This document shows positions 46,748 through 53,881 of a stretch of 64,000 nt of DNA, piece by piece. Made by a program: the position numbers and the translations under genes. The notes under the pieces were generated by a model, which was not told the origin of the DNA, searched no databases, and saw nothing but the letters and a program-made list of their open reading frames with translations. Source of the stretch: Chitinophaga rhizophila (GTDB lineage: Bacteria > Bacteroidota > Bacteroidia > Chitinophagales > Chitinophagaceae). The first letter of the stretch is position 1. Every line of letters starts with the position of its first letter. The stretch spans positions 372,001-436,000 of the forward strand of contig NZ_JAICCF010000004.1 of NCBI RefSeq assembly GCF_019492185.1. Direction: 5' to 3'.

Positions 46748-47203
46748 TTAATATAACCTCATATCTCTTGCAAATTCAATGAATTCAATTGAATTATTCG
46801 GCGGAGGTTCTTCCAGGGTCATGCAAGCTACTGTAGATTTCACAAAAACCTTTATCTCATTAAAAATGGCTAAACTTTCTGTAAGGTCAGCAAACGTCCC
46901 TATAACAGACACCCCCAAAATTGCTTTAGCGTCATCTGTGTATGTAATAATCGCATGGGTAATTGAACAATTTCTGTTCAGATTCTCCAGATATATATCA
47001 TAATCACAATTTACATGATGTTCATAAAACGATAAGACATCATCTATATTTTTAACGTCTATCTTCTCTTCACCATCCTCATTCACGATTAGATAGTAGT
47101 CAGTAACCGGTCCTCTATCTGGTACGTATTTGTCGAGAAAGAGCCTTATAAACTCGGCATCTCTTCTATCAACCAAAAAATATTGATCTATTAATTCCGG
47201 CAT
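46748..47203 (-). CDS. Immunity-like protein, orphan of a lost Rhs toxin
   Basis: The 151-residue soluble alpha/beta protein (MPELIDQYFLVDRRDAEFIR; later FYEHHVNCDYDIYLENLN, then FADLTESLAIFNEIKVFVKS) matches no family I can name. It starts 10 bp after a 3'-terminal Rhs-tip fragment (47214-47372) and is followed by a strong hairpin, exactly the position of an immunity gene in polymorphic-toxin loci. An intact frame despite loss of its toxin fits retention as defence against sibling strains. Function is inferred from position only. Confidence 0.65.
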   Translation of the reverse strand: MPELIDQYFLVDRRDAEFIRLFLDKYVPDRGPVTDYYLIVNEDGEEKIDVKNIDDVLSFYEHHVNCDYDIYLENLNRNCSITHAIITYTDDAKAILGVSVIGTFADLTESLAIFNEIKVFVKSTVACMTLEEPPPNNSIEFIEFARDMRLY

Positions 47204-47213
47204 TTGAAATCAA

Positions 47214-47372
47214 TTAATTTGATTTATTTGGTGTCACGGACCCATTAGGAGTCGTTGAACTATTTGAAAAATTTGACGTTTGGGGCGTCGGCATTCTTCC
47301 TGCACTAACAAATCTTCCTTCAGCCGTCTCGAAATAATAATATTGAACTCCATCAATCCAAGGCTCTGTCCT
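47214..47372 (-). pseudogene. Rhs toxin tip, 3'-terminal fragment only
   Basis: The minus frame encodes a C-terminal peptide (TEPWIDGVQYYYFE, then GRFVSAGRMPTPQTSNF) ending in TAA at 47214-47216, just before the 46748-47203 gene. Upstream, the frame is cut off where the transposase fragment begins. No toxic domain can be named from about 50 residues. Confidence 0.6.
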
Positions 47373-47374
47373 AT

Positions 47375-47575
47375 GTGGAAGCAGACTTCTCTATGTCTGC
47401 AGAAAATGTTGTAAGAATATTGGATAGAATCGCGTCAAAACGAGGTAAGCCTAACACTATTCGGGTTGATAATGGCCCGGAATATATTTCGAAAGCATTT
47501 GTTGGCTGGCACAATAAAGAAGGTATTTCTTACGCCCAGATAGGACGATACGAGACTAAGGAGCGCACCACCTAA
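47375..47575 (+). pseudogene. IS3-type transposase fragment fused in frame to an XRE HTH fragment
   Basis: Residues 1-50 match the integrase core of IS3/IS407-group OrfB (EADFSMSAENVVRIL, then IRVDNGPEYISKAF). From residue about 51 the frame changes to GISYAQIGRYETKE, which is part of the helix-turn-helix found intact in sequence at 60660-60710. The junction falls in a shared GGTAT(T/A)TCTTA stretch. Neither protein is complete; this is a recombination scar, not a gene. Confidence 0.85.
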
Positions 47576-47620
47576 ATGCTGTGCAACTATCGCCCTATAA
47601 AAACCTCCATTGTGATACTT

Positions 47621-47950
47621 TCATAGAAAAAGTTTTTTTAACAATGAATGCTCTATAATTAACCATATACCGAGGATTATATTGATAATTACACAAATTA
47701 TTAAGTACATCCTTTCCAAATTATACTTATACGGACACTTTTTTGTCTTTTCTTTCAAATAAACCAGGAGAAAAATATGTCCAACATTAACTACACATAA
47801 ATGAATAATTATATTGGGAAGTAGAAAAAAAATATTAATATACTTTTTATCATATCGCATTAGTATCGCAAGCAGAACAAGCACAATAAAACCAGTAGAA
47901 ATAACCATTAAATTAAATACTACAGATTTATTAAAGAAACTCTTTACCAT
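47621..47950 (-). CDS. Small multi-pass membrane protein, possible immunity protein
   Basis: The 109-residue protein has three or four hydrophobic segments (about 12-33, 40-65 and 83-105), separated by short basic loops (LKEKTKKCPYKYNLERM). Membrane immunity proteins of this size protect against pore-forming or envelope-acting toxins. The start was set at 47950. The candidate partner upstream (48015-48365) is unrecognised, so the role is inferred from location within the toxin region. Confidence 0.45.
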   Translation of the reverse strand: MVKSFFNKSVVFNLMVISTGFIVLVLLAILMRYDKKYINIFFLLPNIIIHLCVVNVGHIFLLVYLKEKTKKCPYKYNLERMYLIICVIINIILGIWLIIEHSLLKKLFL

Positions 47951-48014
47951 GGTCATCTAAAATTTGTTTTCTATAAAATGTTCTCCCAAAGGCGCGAAAA
48001 CGCCCGGCTGAGGC

Positions 48015-48365
48015 CTAATATCTTTCATCGTCGCAACGTGAAGATATCCTCGAACTATTGCCGCCTGCTCTACTATCTAAACCATCAAAATATACTATTG
48101 AATGAACATGAACTGAACTAAGAGACGTTTCCAAAGAAATTCCCATTGTCTTCATTGCATATCCCCCACACTTATTTATTCCCAATATAGGTATTCCATT
48201 GCCCCCAGTTTCAGCCACACCTCTTGCATCGTCTGACATTTGAAAGCTATCTATTGCTAAGTAGTATGAATCTACCTTTGAATTTATGCCCAACAAAGGA
48301 ATTTTAACAGAAATATCTTTATGCCCTCCACTGTGAGCATTGAAACTGAAAGTAATTTGAAACAT
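48015..48365 (-). CDS. Hypothetical protein in the toxin region
   Basis: The 116-residue frame begins MFQITFSFNAHSGGHKDISV and ends with a Ser/Arg-rich tail. Its first 95 residues read as a beta-rich soluble domain (YYLAIDSFQMSD, then KTMGISLETSLSSVHVHSIVYF). It lies 64 bp upstream of a small membrane-protein gene, as a small toxin or tip fragment would. No Rhs core precedes it and no family is recognised. Confidence 0.4.
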   Translation of the reverse strand: MFQITFSFNAHSGGHKDISVKIPLLGINSKVDSYYLAIDSFQMSDDARGVAETGGNGIPILGINKCGGYAMKTMGISLETSLSSVHVHSIVYFDGLDSRAGGNSSRISSRCDDERY

Positions 48366-48370
48366 GATAT

Positions 48371-48619
48371 ATGCTATTTGAGATCAGGATCAGTCAATTG
48401 CTAATCAACAACTCCCATTTTGATAACGAATTTGAACAGCATTTAATACCGGATTTCCCTGTCTTGAATTACGCTGATTTAAGCTATTGTGTAGAACTTC
48501 TTGGAAGCTACTATAAAGATTCTAATCTAACTACGTTTGTTGCGCGCCGAGTAAAAAATATCCGTACGTGTTTAATCATACTTTACAACATGCTCTGCAA
48601 ACGAATTTCCCGCGTATAA
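48371..48619 (+). CDS. Short plus-strand ORF, possibly a gene fragment
   Basis: The first 65 residues look protein-like (FDNEFEQHLIPDFPVLNY, then LGSYYKDSNLTTFVARRV). After that the frame runs into the opposite-strand gene at 48583. It could be a truncated soluble gene; no family recognised. Weak evidence. Confidence 0.25.
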   Translation: MLFEIRISQLLINNSHFDNEFEQHLIPDFPVLNYADLSYCVELLGSYYKDSNLTTFVARRVKNIRTCLIILYNMLCKRISRV

Positions 48620-48783
48620 TCTAAAAATGCTGATAAAAGTAAAACTCCAATTGTTACAAGCATCCCGATAAATGGCAGTATGTCAGTATTATACGTTGAA
48701 CTTGAGAGGCGAATTAGGTCAGTCAGATCAACAAGTATGCTTACAGAAAAAAGTATAGTTATCGAGGCCTTGACAAATAGCAA
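48583..48783 (-). CDS. Tiny two-TM membrane protein
   Basis: The 66-residue frame has two hydrophobic segments (ASITILFSVSILVDL and LPFIGMLVTIGVLLLSAFL) and ends with charged residues (DYTREIRLQ). It could be a small immunity or a fragment of a larger membrane protein. Only the coding character and location support it. Confidence 0.35.
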   Translation of the reverse strand: MLFVKASITILFSVSILVDLTDLIRLSSSTYNTDILPFIGMLVTIGVLLLSAFLDYTREIRLQSML

Positions 48784-48862
48784 TACACAAAGAGATATAC
48801 GACTACTCTAACTCATCTCTTTTTACTTTTAAAAAGATCCAGCTTTCCAATCCTGAGGGCCG

Positions 48863-49323
48863 TTACTTATCGTCGTTTCTCATTCTAAGAATATAATATT
48901 TCGACCCTTTCGGGCCTATGCTCCAGCCATCAAAAATAGCAGACTGTGGTGTAAAAGTCCCTGAAATACTGTTTCCTGCTCCAGACTTCACAAAAATCTG
49001 ATTGTTTACAATTCCTTCTACGGAGCCTTCCCAATTTTCATATAAGGCAATTTTGTGGTCTTTGATAAAAATAATCGGGTGAGTAAATTCCTCATAAAAT
49101 TCATAAGGCATGCCTATTGCCTGAGTGATATACTCAATTTTAGGGATGCCTGACCAGATATACACAGTATCCCAGTCAAAATTGGTAATAGACTTAAGAT
49201 CTACTACACAGGGTTCCGCTTCTTCACAGGCTTCAATCCTTGCAATTATGTCACATGCAATCTATTACATCCAGTACCAGTGACCAATAGCATTAGCAAG
49301 ATGTAAAATCTACGTTTGTTCAT
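48863..49323 (-). pseudogene. Frameshifted lipoprotein (probable former immunity lipoprotein)
   Basis: ATG 49323 starts a lipoprotein signal (FYILLMLLVTGTGCNRL) that meets a stop after about 25 codons. One base out of phase the sequence continues (ACEEAEPCVVDLKSITNFDW) directly into a 100-residue frame ending at 48863 (PKIEYITQAIGMPYEFYEEF, then FDGWSIGPKGSKYYIL). The two parts make one plausible 150-residue exported protein broken by a frameshift near base 49245. Confidence 0.65.
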
Positions 49324-49429
49324 CTTACATGTTCGGTTTATTAGTCATAAAAAGACTTTTTTTGATCATTCGCAAATACACAGATCCCTACGCAGCTCAA
49401 GACATTGGGAAAATACTTGCCCAGGAGCA

Positions 49430-49816
49430 CTAGTGTTCTATTGTGGGAATGAATTGTACATTTACAGATAGAGACTTCAGCATGCCGTGATATTCATTTT
49501 CAGAAATTCTATTGACGCTAACTCGTTCACCAATCATATTGATCACGTAATTTCCACCAGATGGATTGTCAGCCCCTTCCATCTTGATAAGCAGAATACG
49601 ATTATTGCCTTCAGCGCGAATAAGATTGCCTGGAACTAATAGTTCGTAATTTCCACGGGAAACCTTCCGGCCTATAAATGGATGGTTCCCACCTTCAGCA
49701 TTTACATAGTAAATGACTCCTACAATTTGATATTCATGATGCTGGAACATATCCAGGCACGATGTGAGGAGCAAACTCAATATTAACAATAACAGACTTT
49801 CGTATTTCTTCTTCAT
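49430..49816 (-). CDS. Small lipoprotein, possible immunity protein
   Basis: The 128-residue protein has a lipoprotein signal (lipobox LTSC) and a compact mature domain of beta strands (YQIVGVIYYVNAEGGNHPF, then RILLIKMEGADNPSGGNY, then LSVNVQFIPTI). It starts about 10 bp after a stop codon closing a short protein-like minus frame (49827 onward) that reads like the tail of an Rhs tip. Exported immunity proteins are expected where the toxin acts in the periplasm. No family recognised. Confidence 0.5.
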   Translation of the reverse strand: MKKKYESLLLLILSLLLTSCLDMFQHHEYQIVGVIYYVNAEGGNHPFIGRKVSRGNYELLVPGNLIRAEGNNRILLIKMEGADNPSGGNYVINMIGERVSVNRISENEYHGMLKSLSVNVQFIPTIEH

Positions 49817-49826
49817 TGTAATTTAT

Positions 49827-49890
49827 TTAGTTAGCCCTCCCCAGACCATCCCCTCCTTCAATAACCACCTTCTCGTTCCTGACCTTCCTC
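49827..49890 (-). pseudogene. Possible Rhs-tip 3' remnant
   Basis: A minus frame ending at TAA 49827-49829 encodes about 20 residues (FWRKVRNEKVVIEGGDGLG) just upstream of the 49430-49816 lipoprotein. The short length makes this a weak call. Confidence 0.3.
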
Positions 49891-50136
49891 CAAAAGCTGC
49901 GCTAAATTATAAATTTATTTAAAGCGATAAGCACATTCCTCTGTGAATTATGTCCCAATCCATCATGCCCCTATCACCAACCTCTTGAAACCAATTCCTT
50001 CTCTCAAACGCAACTGACCTTCGTCTGTACCTATAATTTGTCATGTGCTGTTCGATGATGGATAATATTCGGTACAACGCTGATACCTAATGGGTATTTG
50101 AAGTACACTGATATATTGGGGGATATTCAAGTGTAC

Positions 50137-50239
50137 TTCCGGATTTACTGCGGAAATAGAAGTGGATGATCAGGGATTTGTAATTGATTATCCGGAAATA
50201 TGGGAACGAGTGATCCAGGTGAGGCATATAGAGGAATAG
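50137..50239 (+). pseudogene. 3' fragment of the DUF1089-like gene
   Basis: It is almost identical to the last 103 bp of the intact gene (46071-46173), including the stop codon, but has no upstream coding sequence. It forms one unit with the 262-bp repeat that follows. Confidence 0.9.
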
Positions 50240-50253
50240 CGTATAATACCCAC

Positions 50254-50515
50254 CCAGATATATCTGTGTAATAAAAAAACATTATGTCAAAGAGCTAACT
50301 TGACGAACCAGCATCAATAACCCTTTAATTTGTAATCTTATTCACAAGGATTAGTGTGCTGCTAATTCAATCAGTGACACAATATTAAAGTAATTAGTCT
50401 CATGATTTTCCCCTTTGTCCATAGGACGCCAAAACGTGTGCATAGGACGCCGGGATATTTTACAATAAATTAAATTACAACTCTTTACACAATAACAGAC
50501 CTGGAGTTTCACAAT
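50254..50515. repeat. 262-bp repeat, copy 2
   Basis: This is the near-identical partner of 46253-46514. Here the block continues into what looks like the original leader (50516-50663) of the lipoprotein gene, so this copy probably keeps the ancestral junction on its right side. Confidence 0.92.
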
Positions 50516-50663
50516 ATTACCTACCTCCCACTGCTGTCTGTACATCGTGACGTAATTTAAGCACACCGCTTTCCGATTATTACCTTACCTTTAATTCCTC
50601 ATTAACCCAATAACCCTACCCCAGATTGATTTTATTTCTCACCCCTATTAAACAATTTCCTCT

Positions 50664-51452
50664 ATGAAGACAATGGTCTACATTTTCCTTTGTGTACTTT
50701 TTTTGGGCTGTACGAAACATGAAACCCCTCCTAGTAGTCCTTCGGCACCCAAATGCAGGATCATCAGCTTTACAACCGGCAGCTGGTACGACAGTTCCTA
50801 TGTTACTTACAACAGTAAAGGAAACCCGCTGAGCAGGATCCGAAAGGAAACTGGTACAGGCGCTACAAATCTCTTTTTCAGGTATGATACACAAGACAGG
50901 CTCTCACAAATGTTAACTACTTACACCACTGCAGATAATGGTGAATACTTTGAAGAATGGCATTATTACTTTTACAATAATAGTGGTAAAATCGTGAAAG
51001 ACAGTTGTTGGTTCAACGGAACAATAACCGCTAACGGCCCGGTGCCAGACTTTGGACAATTATTCTACGGTATCAAGACATTTGAGTATGATAACAAAGG
51101 TCGAATAGTAAATGTGGTAGGATGGGGCCAGAACAATTATCGATTTACATATGACAACAGACAAAATCTGGATAGCATGCATGTCAAAACTGGTTTTGGA
51201 TCAGAGTATTCTGTGGGATATGGACCATACGATAACACTACAAATCCAAACCGTACGCACAAAATATGGCAGTTTCTTAGCCTTGACTATAGTCTGAATA
51301 ACGCCTCTAATGTGTCAGCTACCAATCAATTTGGACTTCCCACAGCGATGTCCGCTACCAGAGAATATCCCGATTTTCTGAAAGTGTTTTATACCGATCT
51401 GCAGATCACTTATGATTGCAATCCTACAGGTTCAGGACATGCCATCCACTAG
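50664..51452 (+). CDS. Lipoprotein with YD-like repeats
   Basis: The 262-residue protein has a lipoprotein signal (MKTMVYIFLCVLFLGC) and a beta-rich mature part with spaced YD/YN-type units: SYVTYNSKGNPLSRIRKE, then FFRYDTQDRLSQM, then TFEYDNKGRIVNVVGWG, then RFTYDNRQNLDSM. These resemble the strands of Rhs/YD-repeat shells. It probably sits in the outer membrane; function unknown. It is the only intact copy: its 5' part is repeated at 46515 and 55391, and its 3' end at 60102. Two of these copies flank Rhs fragments, so the gene served as a recombination partner or insertion site. Confidence 0.8.
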   Translation: MKTMVYIFLCVLFLGCTKHETPPSSPSAPKCRIISFTTGSWYDSSYVTYNSKGNPLSRIRKETGTGATNLFFRYDTQDRLSQMLTTYTTADNGEYFEEWHYYFYNNSGKIVKDSCWFNGTITANGPVPDFGQLFYGIKTFEYDNKGRIVNVVGWGQNNYRFTYDNRQNLDSMHVKTGFGSEYSVGYGPYDNTTNPNRTHKIWQFLSLDYSLNNASNVSATNQFGLPTAMSATREYPDFLKVFYTDLQITYDCNPTGSGHAIH

Positions 51453-51508
51453 ATTTGCAGTGCTGCTGATTGTAAGCGGGCCTTTTCGTTGATGCCTGGA
51501 AAGTAAGT
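51265..51508. repeat. 244-bp repeat, copy 1 (copy 2 at 60102-60345)
   Basis: The 3' end of the YD-like lipoprotein gene plus 56 bp of downstream sequence recurs with only a few differences at 60102-60345. Confidence 0.92.
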
Positions 51509-51645
51509 CATCTACTCAAATCTCCATTAGTATTGGACAGTCGGGAACGTTGTTCAAATTAAGGGCGCTTACATTAAAATCAATCGGTGAGACATTACCA
51601 AGCGATTGATTCGGACTTCCGGAGGAAGATAAACACTGCATTTTG

Positions 51646-51700
51646 TATACGATCGATGGATTGTTACAAAACGCCAGAACTAAAAAAGCTTTGCTAATAA
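51646..51700. repeat. About 55-bp repeat following immunity-type genes (partner at 52141-52197)
   Basis: Both copies contain GCCAGAACTAAAAAAGCTTT then GCTAATAA, and a related TATACnATnGATGG start. On the minus strand each lies directly after a different hairpin at the end of an immunity-like gene. This looks like a shared cassette end. Confidence 0.75.
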
Positions 51701-51745
51701 ATAATATATCTCCGGTCAAATGACCGGTGATTATTATTTATTAGC
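51693..51745 (-). terminator. Compound hairpin after the 51795-52097 gene
   Basis: GCTAATAAATAATA (51693-51706) pairs with its complement at 51732-51745; inside it CCGGTCA pairs with TGACCGG (51712-51727). On the minus strand a T-rich tract follows. Confidence 0.8.
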
Positions 51746-51794
51746 AAAAGCCTAAATAATCGATATTAGTTAATTAGAAAATAATAGATTTAGT

Positions 51795-52097
51795 TTAGTA
51801 GAATACTAAACTATCATCCACAACATTACCTTTATCATCTTCAACATATACATACTTACCAAGTATTTGATTCGACGTATCCCACAAAGTCATGCCAATC
51901 TCAAAAAAATATTCCGCTACGTTACATTGAGAAAATACAACCTTGATATCAGATTCTTTCAGTTCAATTTCTTCAAATGGGATAGAAATCTCTTCTTGCA
52001 AAAATGCATTTTCTTCGTTACTTATACATGCCTCATATTTCTCTTTAGCCTAAGCGTAGCATAGAACTAACTCTTCCTTGCTTAATTCAAATTTCAT
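51795..52097 (-). pseudogene. Immunity-like small protein gene with an in-frame stop
   Basis: ATG 52097 begins a 100-codon frame (MKFELSKEELVLCYA) that meets TAG at about 52052-52050. It then reads on in frame to 51795 (YEACISNEENAFLQEEIS, then FEEIELKESDIKVVF, then GKYVYVEDDKGNVVDD). The acidic composition and position in the toxin region suggest an immunity protein. Translation from an internal start would give a 68-residue product. Confidence 0.6.
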
Positions 52098-52191
52098 TAA
52101 CTAATAATTATTTTTATGATACATTATTTTATCAAAGTAATATACAATTGATGGACGGCTCCAAAATGCCAGAACTAAAAAAGCTTTTGCT

Positions 52192-52232
52192 AATAAGTAA
52201 GCCATTCCAAATAACGGAATGGCTTACTTATT
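52192..52232 (-). terminator. 17-bp hairpin after the 52264-52604 gene
   Basis: AATAAGTAAGCCATTCC (52192-52208) pairs with its complement at 52216-52232. On the minus strand the shared cassette-end repeat with its TTTTTT run follows. Confidence 0.85.
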
Positions 52233-52263
52233 GTTTTTCACAATTGTAGATACTAACTATTAA

Positions 52264-52604
52264 TTAAATAACTAAATAAAAGTGACCATCTTCTCTTTTT
52301 TCAAACTCTGACCCAATTTCTGCGTTTAGAAACGGAATAATCGAAGAATCATAATTAGCTATTGTATTAACATCATATAGCATCATATTATCTGGATTGT
52401 CCAAGTAGTCCTGAGTTTCAGTACCACTAAAAAAAACGCAACCACTATCTCCAGCACATATACAATTGAATCATCTTCTTGATTTTCAGATAACCTATCA
52501 TTTTTTTTACCCATGAAACTATGACAAGATACTAACAGAGATGTTAACAAAAAACAAACAATCAATTTACTTCTTTTGACTATTAATATATTCTCCCAAT
52601 GCAT
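52264..52604 (-). pseudogene. Frameshifted immunity-like lipoprotein, partner of the 52617-53399 toxin tip
   Basis: ATG 52604 opens a lipoprotein signal (LIVCFLLTSLLVSC) and runs about 50 codons. Near base 52460 the coding sense moves to another frame (AGDSGCVFFSGTETQDYL, then MMLYDVNTIANYDSS, then FEKREDGHFYLVI) that ends at 52264. The total of 341 nt is not a multiple of three, consistent with one indel. It starts 12 bp after the corrected end of the toxin tip. Confidence 0.7.
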
Positions 52605-52616
52605 ACTTTGGTAAAT

Positions 52617-53399
52617 TTATTTTCCGGTTTCTAAATCTTTCCTACCAAATAAGTTATTCTTACTGCCAGCCTTTTCTTTCGGACTAAAGTAATCAACATT
52701 ATGCAAGGCGATTGTATGTCTGCCTCCTCGAGTAGTAGCTGTATTACCATCTCCGCTAGGTAATGAATACTGGTTATCAAACGAATATTGATTCTTGATT
52801 TCCCCCCCCCAACTGCTGTCTTTCCTATAAAATTATGCTCATCTTGATGAGTGTGCACATTAGCAAGAACAACTTGATTATGTTGACCTAAATATTCATC
52901 CCCTGCTGCATAAGGATCTAGTGCACTATAATTTTGCCCTGTTGCGTTAAGCTGCTTAAACGACACCTCTCCATTATAAGCATCCAAAACAATATAACCA
53001 GTCCTTTCTTTATTATCACTAGCGGCATCAGCGTACAACTTCTTCAACTCATTTTTTGAATCATTGTATTTCACCACTTTATAACTATTAATCAACGTTA
53101 TTCCATTCTTTACGGTAAAACTTGTTGCAATCCTTATTTCATCTGGATTTTTGTTACTGAGGCTTATACCTATATAACTTCCGTCAGTAGCTATATACGG
53201 TTCCATTCCATCTAAATCCACATTTTTTATTACATCGTTTTCTGCAAAGGCATATGTTGAGGTCCAAGGATATTCCTTCGTCAATGGATCCACACTTAAA
53301 AACTTCCCTAACCTATTATCATACACCCTCATCCCATAATCCTGCTGATTTCCCTCTCCCTTCACCTCATTATCATTCTCCTTCCCATTGAACCCATAT
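52617..53399 (-). pseudogene. Rhs copy C: C-terminal end with HxH (JAB/DUF4329-like) toxin tip, frameshifted at a G9 tract
   Basis: The frame opens inside the conserved Rhs junction (GKENDNEVKGEGNQQDYGMR, then VYDNRLGKFLSVDPLTKEYP). The variable tip follows: GYIVLDAYNGEVSF, then VVLANVHTHQDEHNF. At nine consecutive Gs (52810-52802, minus strand) the present frame moves to a short unrelated tail ending at 52631. The +1 frame instead continues for about 60 codons (LPSGDGNTATTRGGRH, then VDYFSPKEKAG) to a stop at 52617. The HTH plus PSGD pattern resembles the HxH...SxxD site of JAB/DUF4329-type domains. The 5' Rhs shell is missing. An immunity-like lipoprotein gene follows by 12 bp. Confidence 0.8.
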
Positions 53400-53456
53400 C
53401 GATATTCGCTACTAAACTACAGTGTATTTATACCCTTATGTCTAAAACCTAAAACA

Positions 53457-53532
53457 AAGCATCCTTGTAATTCCTCAATTAAAACTCACATCGAGTTAGG
53501 AATTTTGATTCAAGAACAACAAAGGATGCATT
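53457..53532 (-). terminator. Imperfect long hairpin after the Imm35-like gene
   Basis: GCATCCTT (53459-53466) and AAGGATGC (53522-53529) form the outer stem, with AATTCCT/AGGAATT and ACTC/GAGT pairs inside. It lies 40 bp past the stop of the immunity gene on the minus strand. Confidence 0.6.
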
Positions 53533-53571
53533 TTAATAACAAAAGTTTGTGCTTATAAATATATAGTGATT

Positions 53572-53865
53572 CTATTTACTATTGTTCATTTTCTTCTTTT
53601 TAATATAATCCTCAATATATTTTTCCTGGCGATACGCCGTGCCTGTTCTGTGTAAAGTTCCGTCAAGCTTATCAACTAATACCGGAGCATTACCTCCCAA
53701 CCCGACTAAAACCCCTGCTATTTTCACTCTTTCTGTCGATTGATAAAAAAACACCCATCCATATTCAAATTCAATCGTTAAATCTTCCATTATATAAAGC
53801 GAAGGGTTATTACTAATGTCAAGATAGTCTCTCGCTATTTTTAGTGCTTCAGCAAATGTTACCAT
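53572..53865 (-). CDS. Immunity protein 35 (YrhB-like)
   Basis: The 97-residue protein fits the Imm35/YrhB family: MVTFAEALKIARDYLDI, then IEFEYGWVFFYQS with the conserved Trp, then GLGGNAPVLVDKLDG with the GN motif, then THRTGTAYRQEKYIEDY-like end. These proteins neutralise a polymorphic toxin encoded just upstream. Here the upstream tip (stop at 53882, 16 bp away) is papain-fold-like and broken by several frameshifts, while this gene is intact. The start was set at 53865; a longer frame to 53922 overlaps the toxin end. Confidence 0.85.
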   Translation of the reverse strand: MVTFAEALKIARDYLDISNNPSLYIMEDLTIEFEYGWVFFYQSTERVKIAGVLVGLGGNAPVLVDKLDGTLHRTGTAYRQEKYIEDYIKKKKMNNSK

Positions 53866-53881
53866 GATGTTTGCGTTGGTG

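Noticed and set aside
48371..48619. Plus-strand frame considered as a full gene
   Set aside because: Protein-like only in its first 65 residues and overlapping an opposite gene; kept only as a low-confidence fragment.
51516..51719. Minus frame of 67 codons with Cys and Ser/Asn-rich tail, considered as a peptide precursor
   Set aside because: It crosses the terminator hairpin and the cassette-end repeat, and has no leader, core or partner enzyme features.
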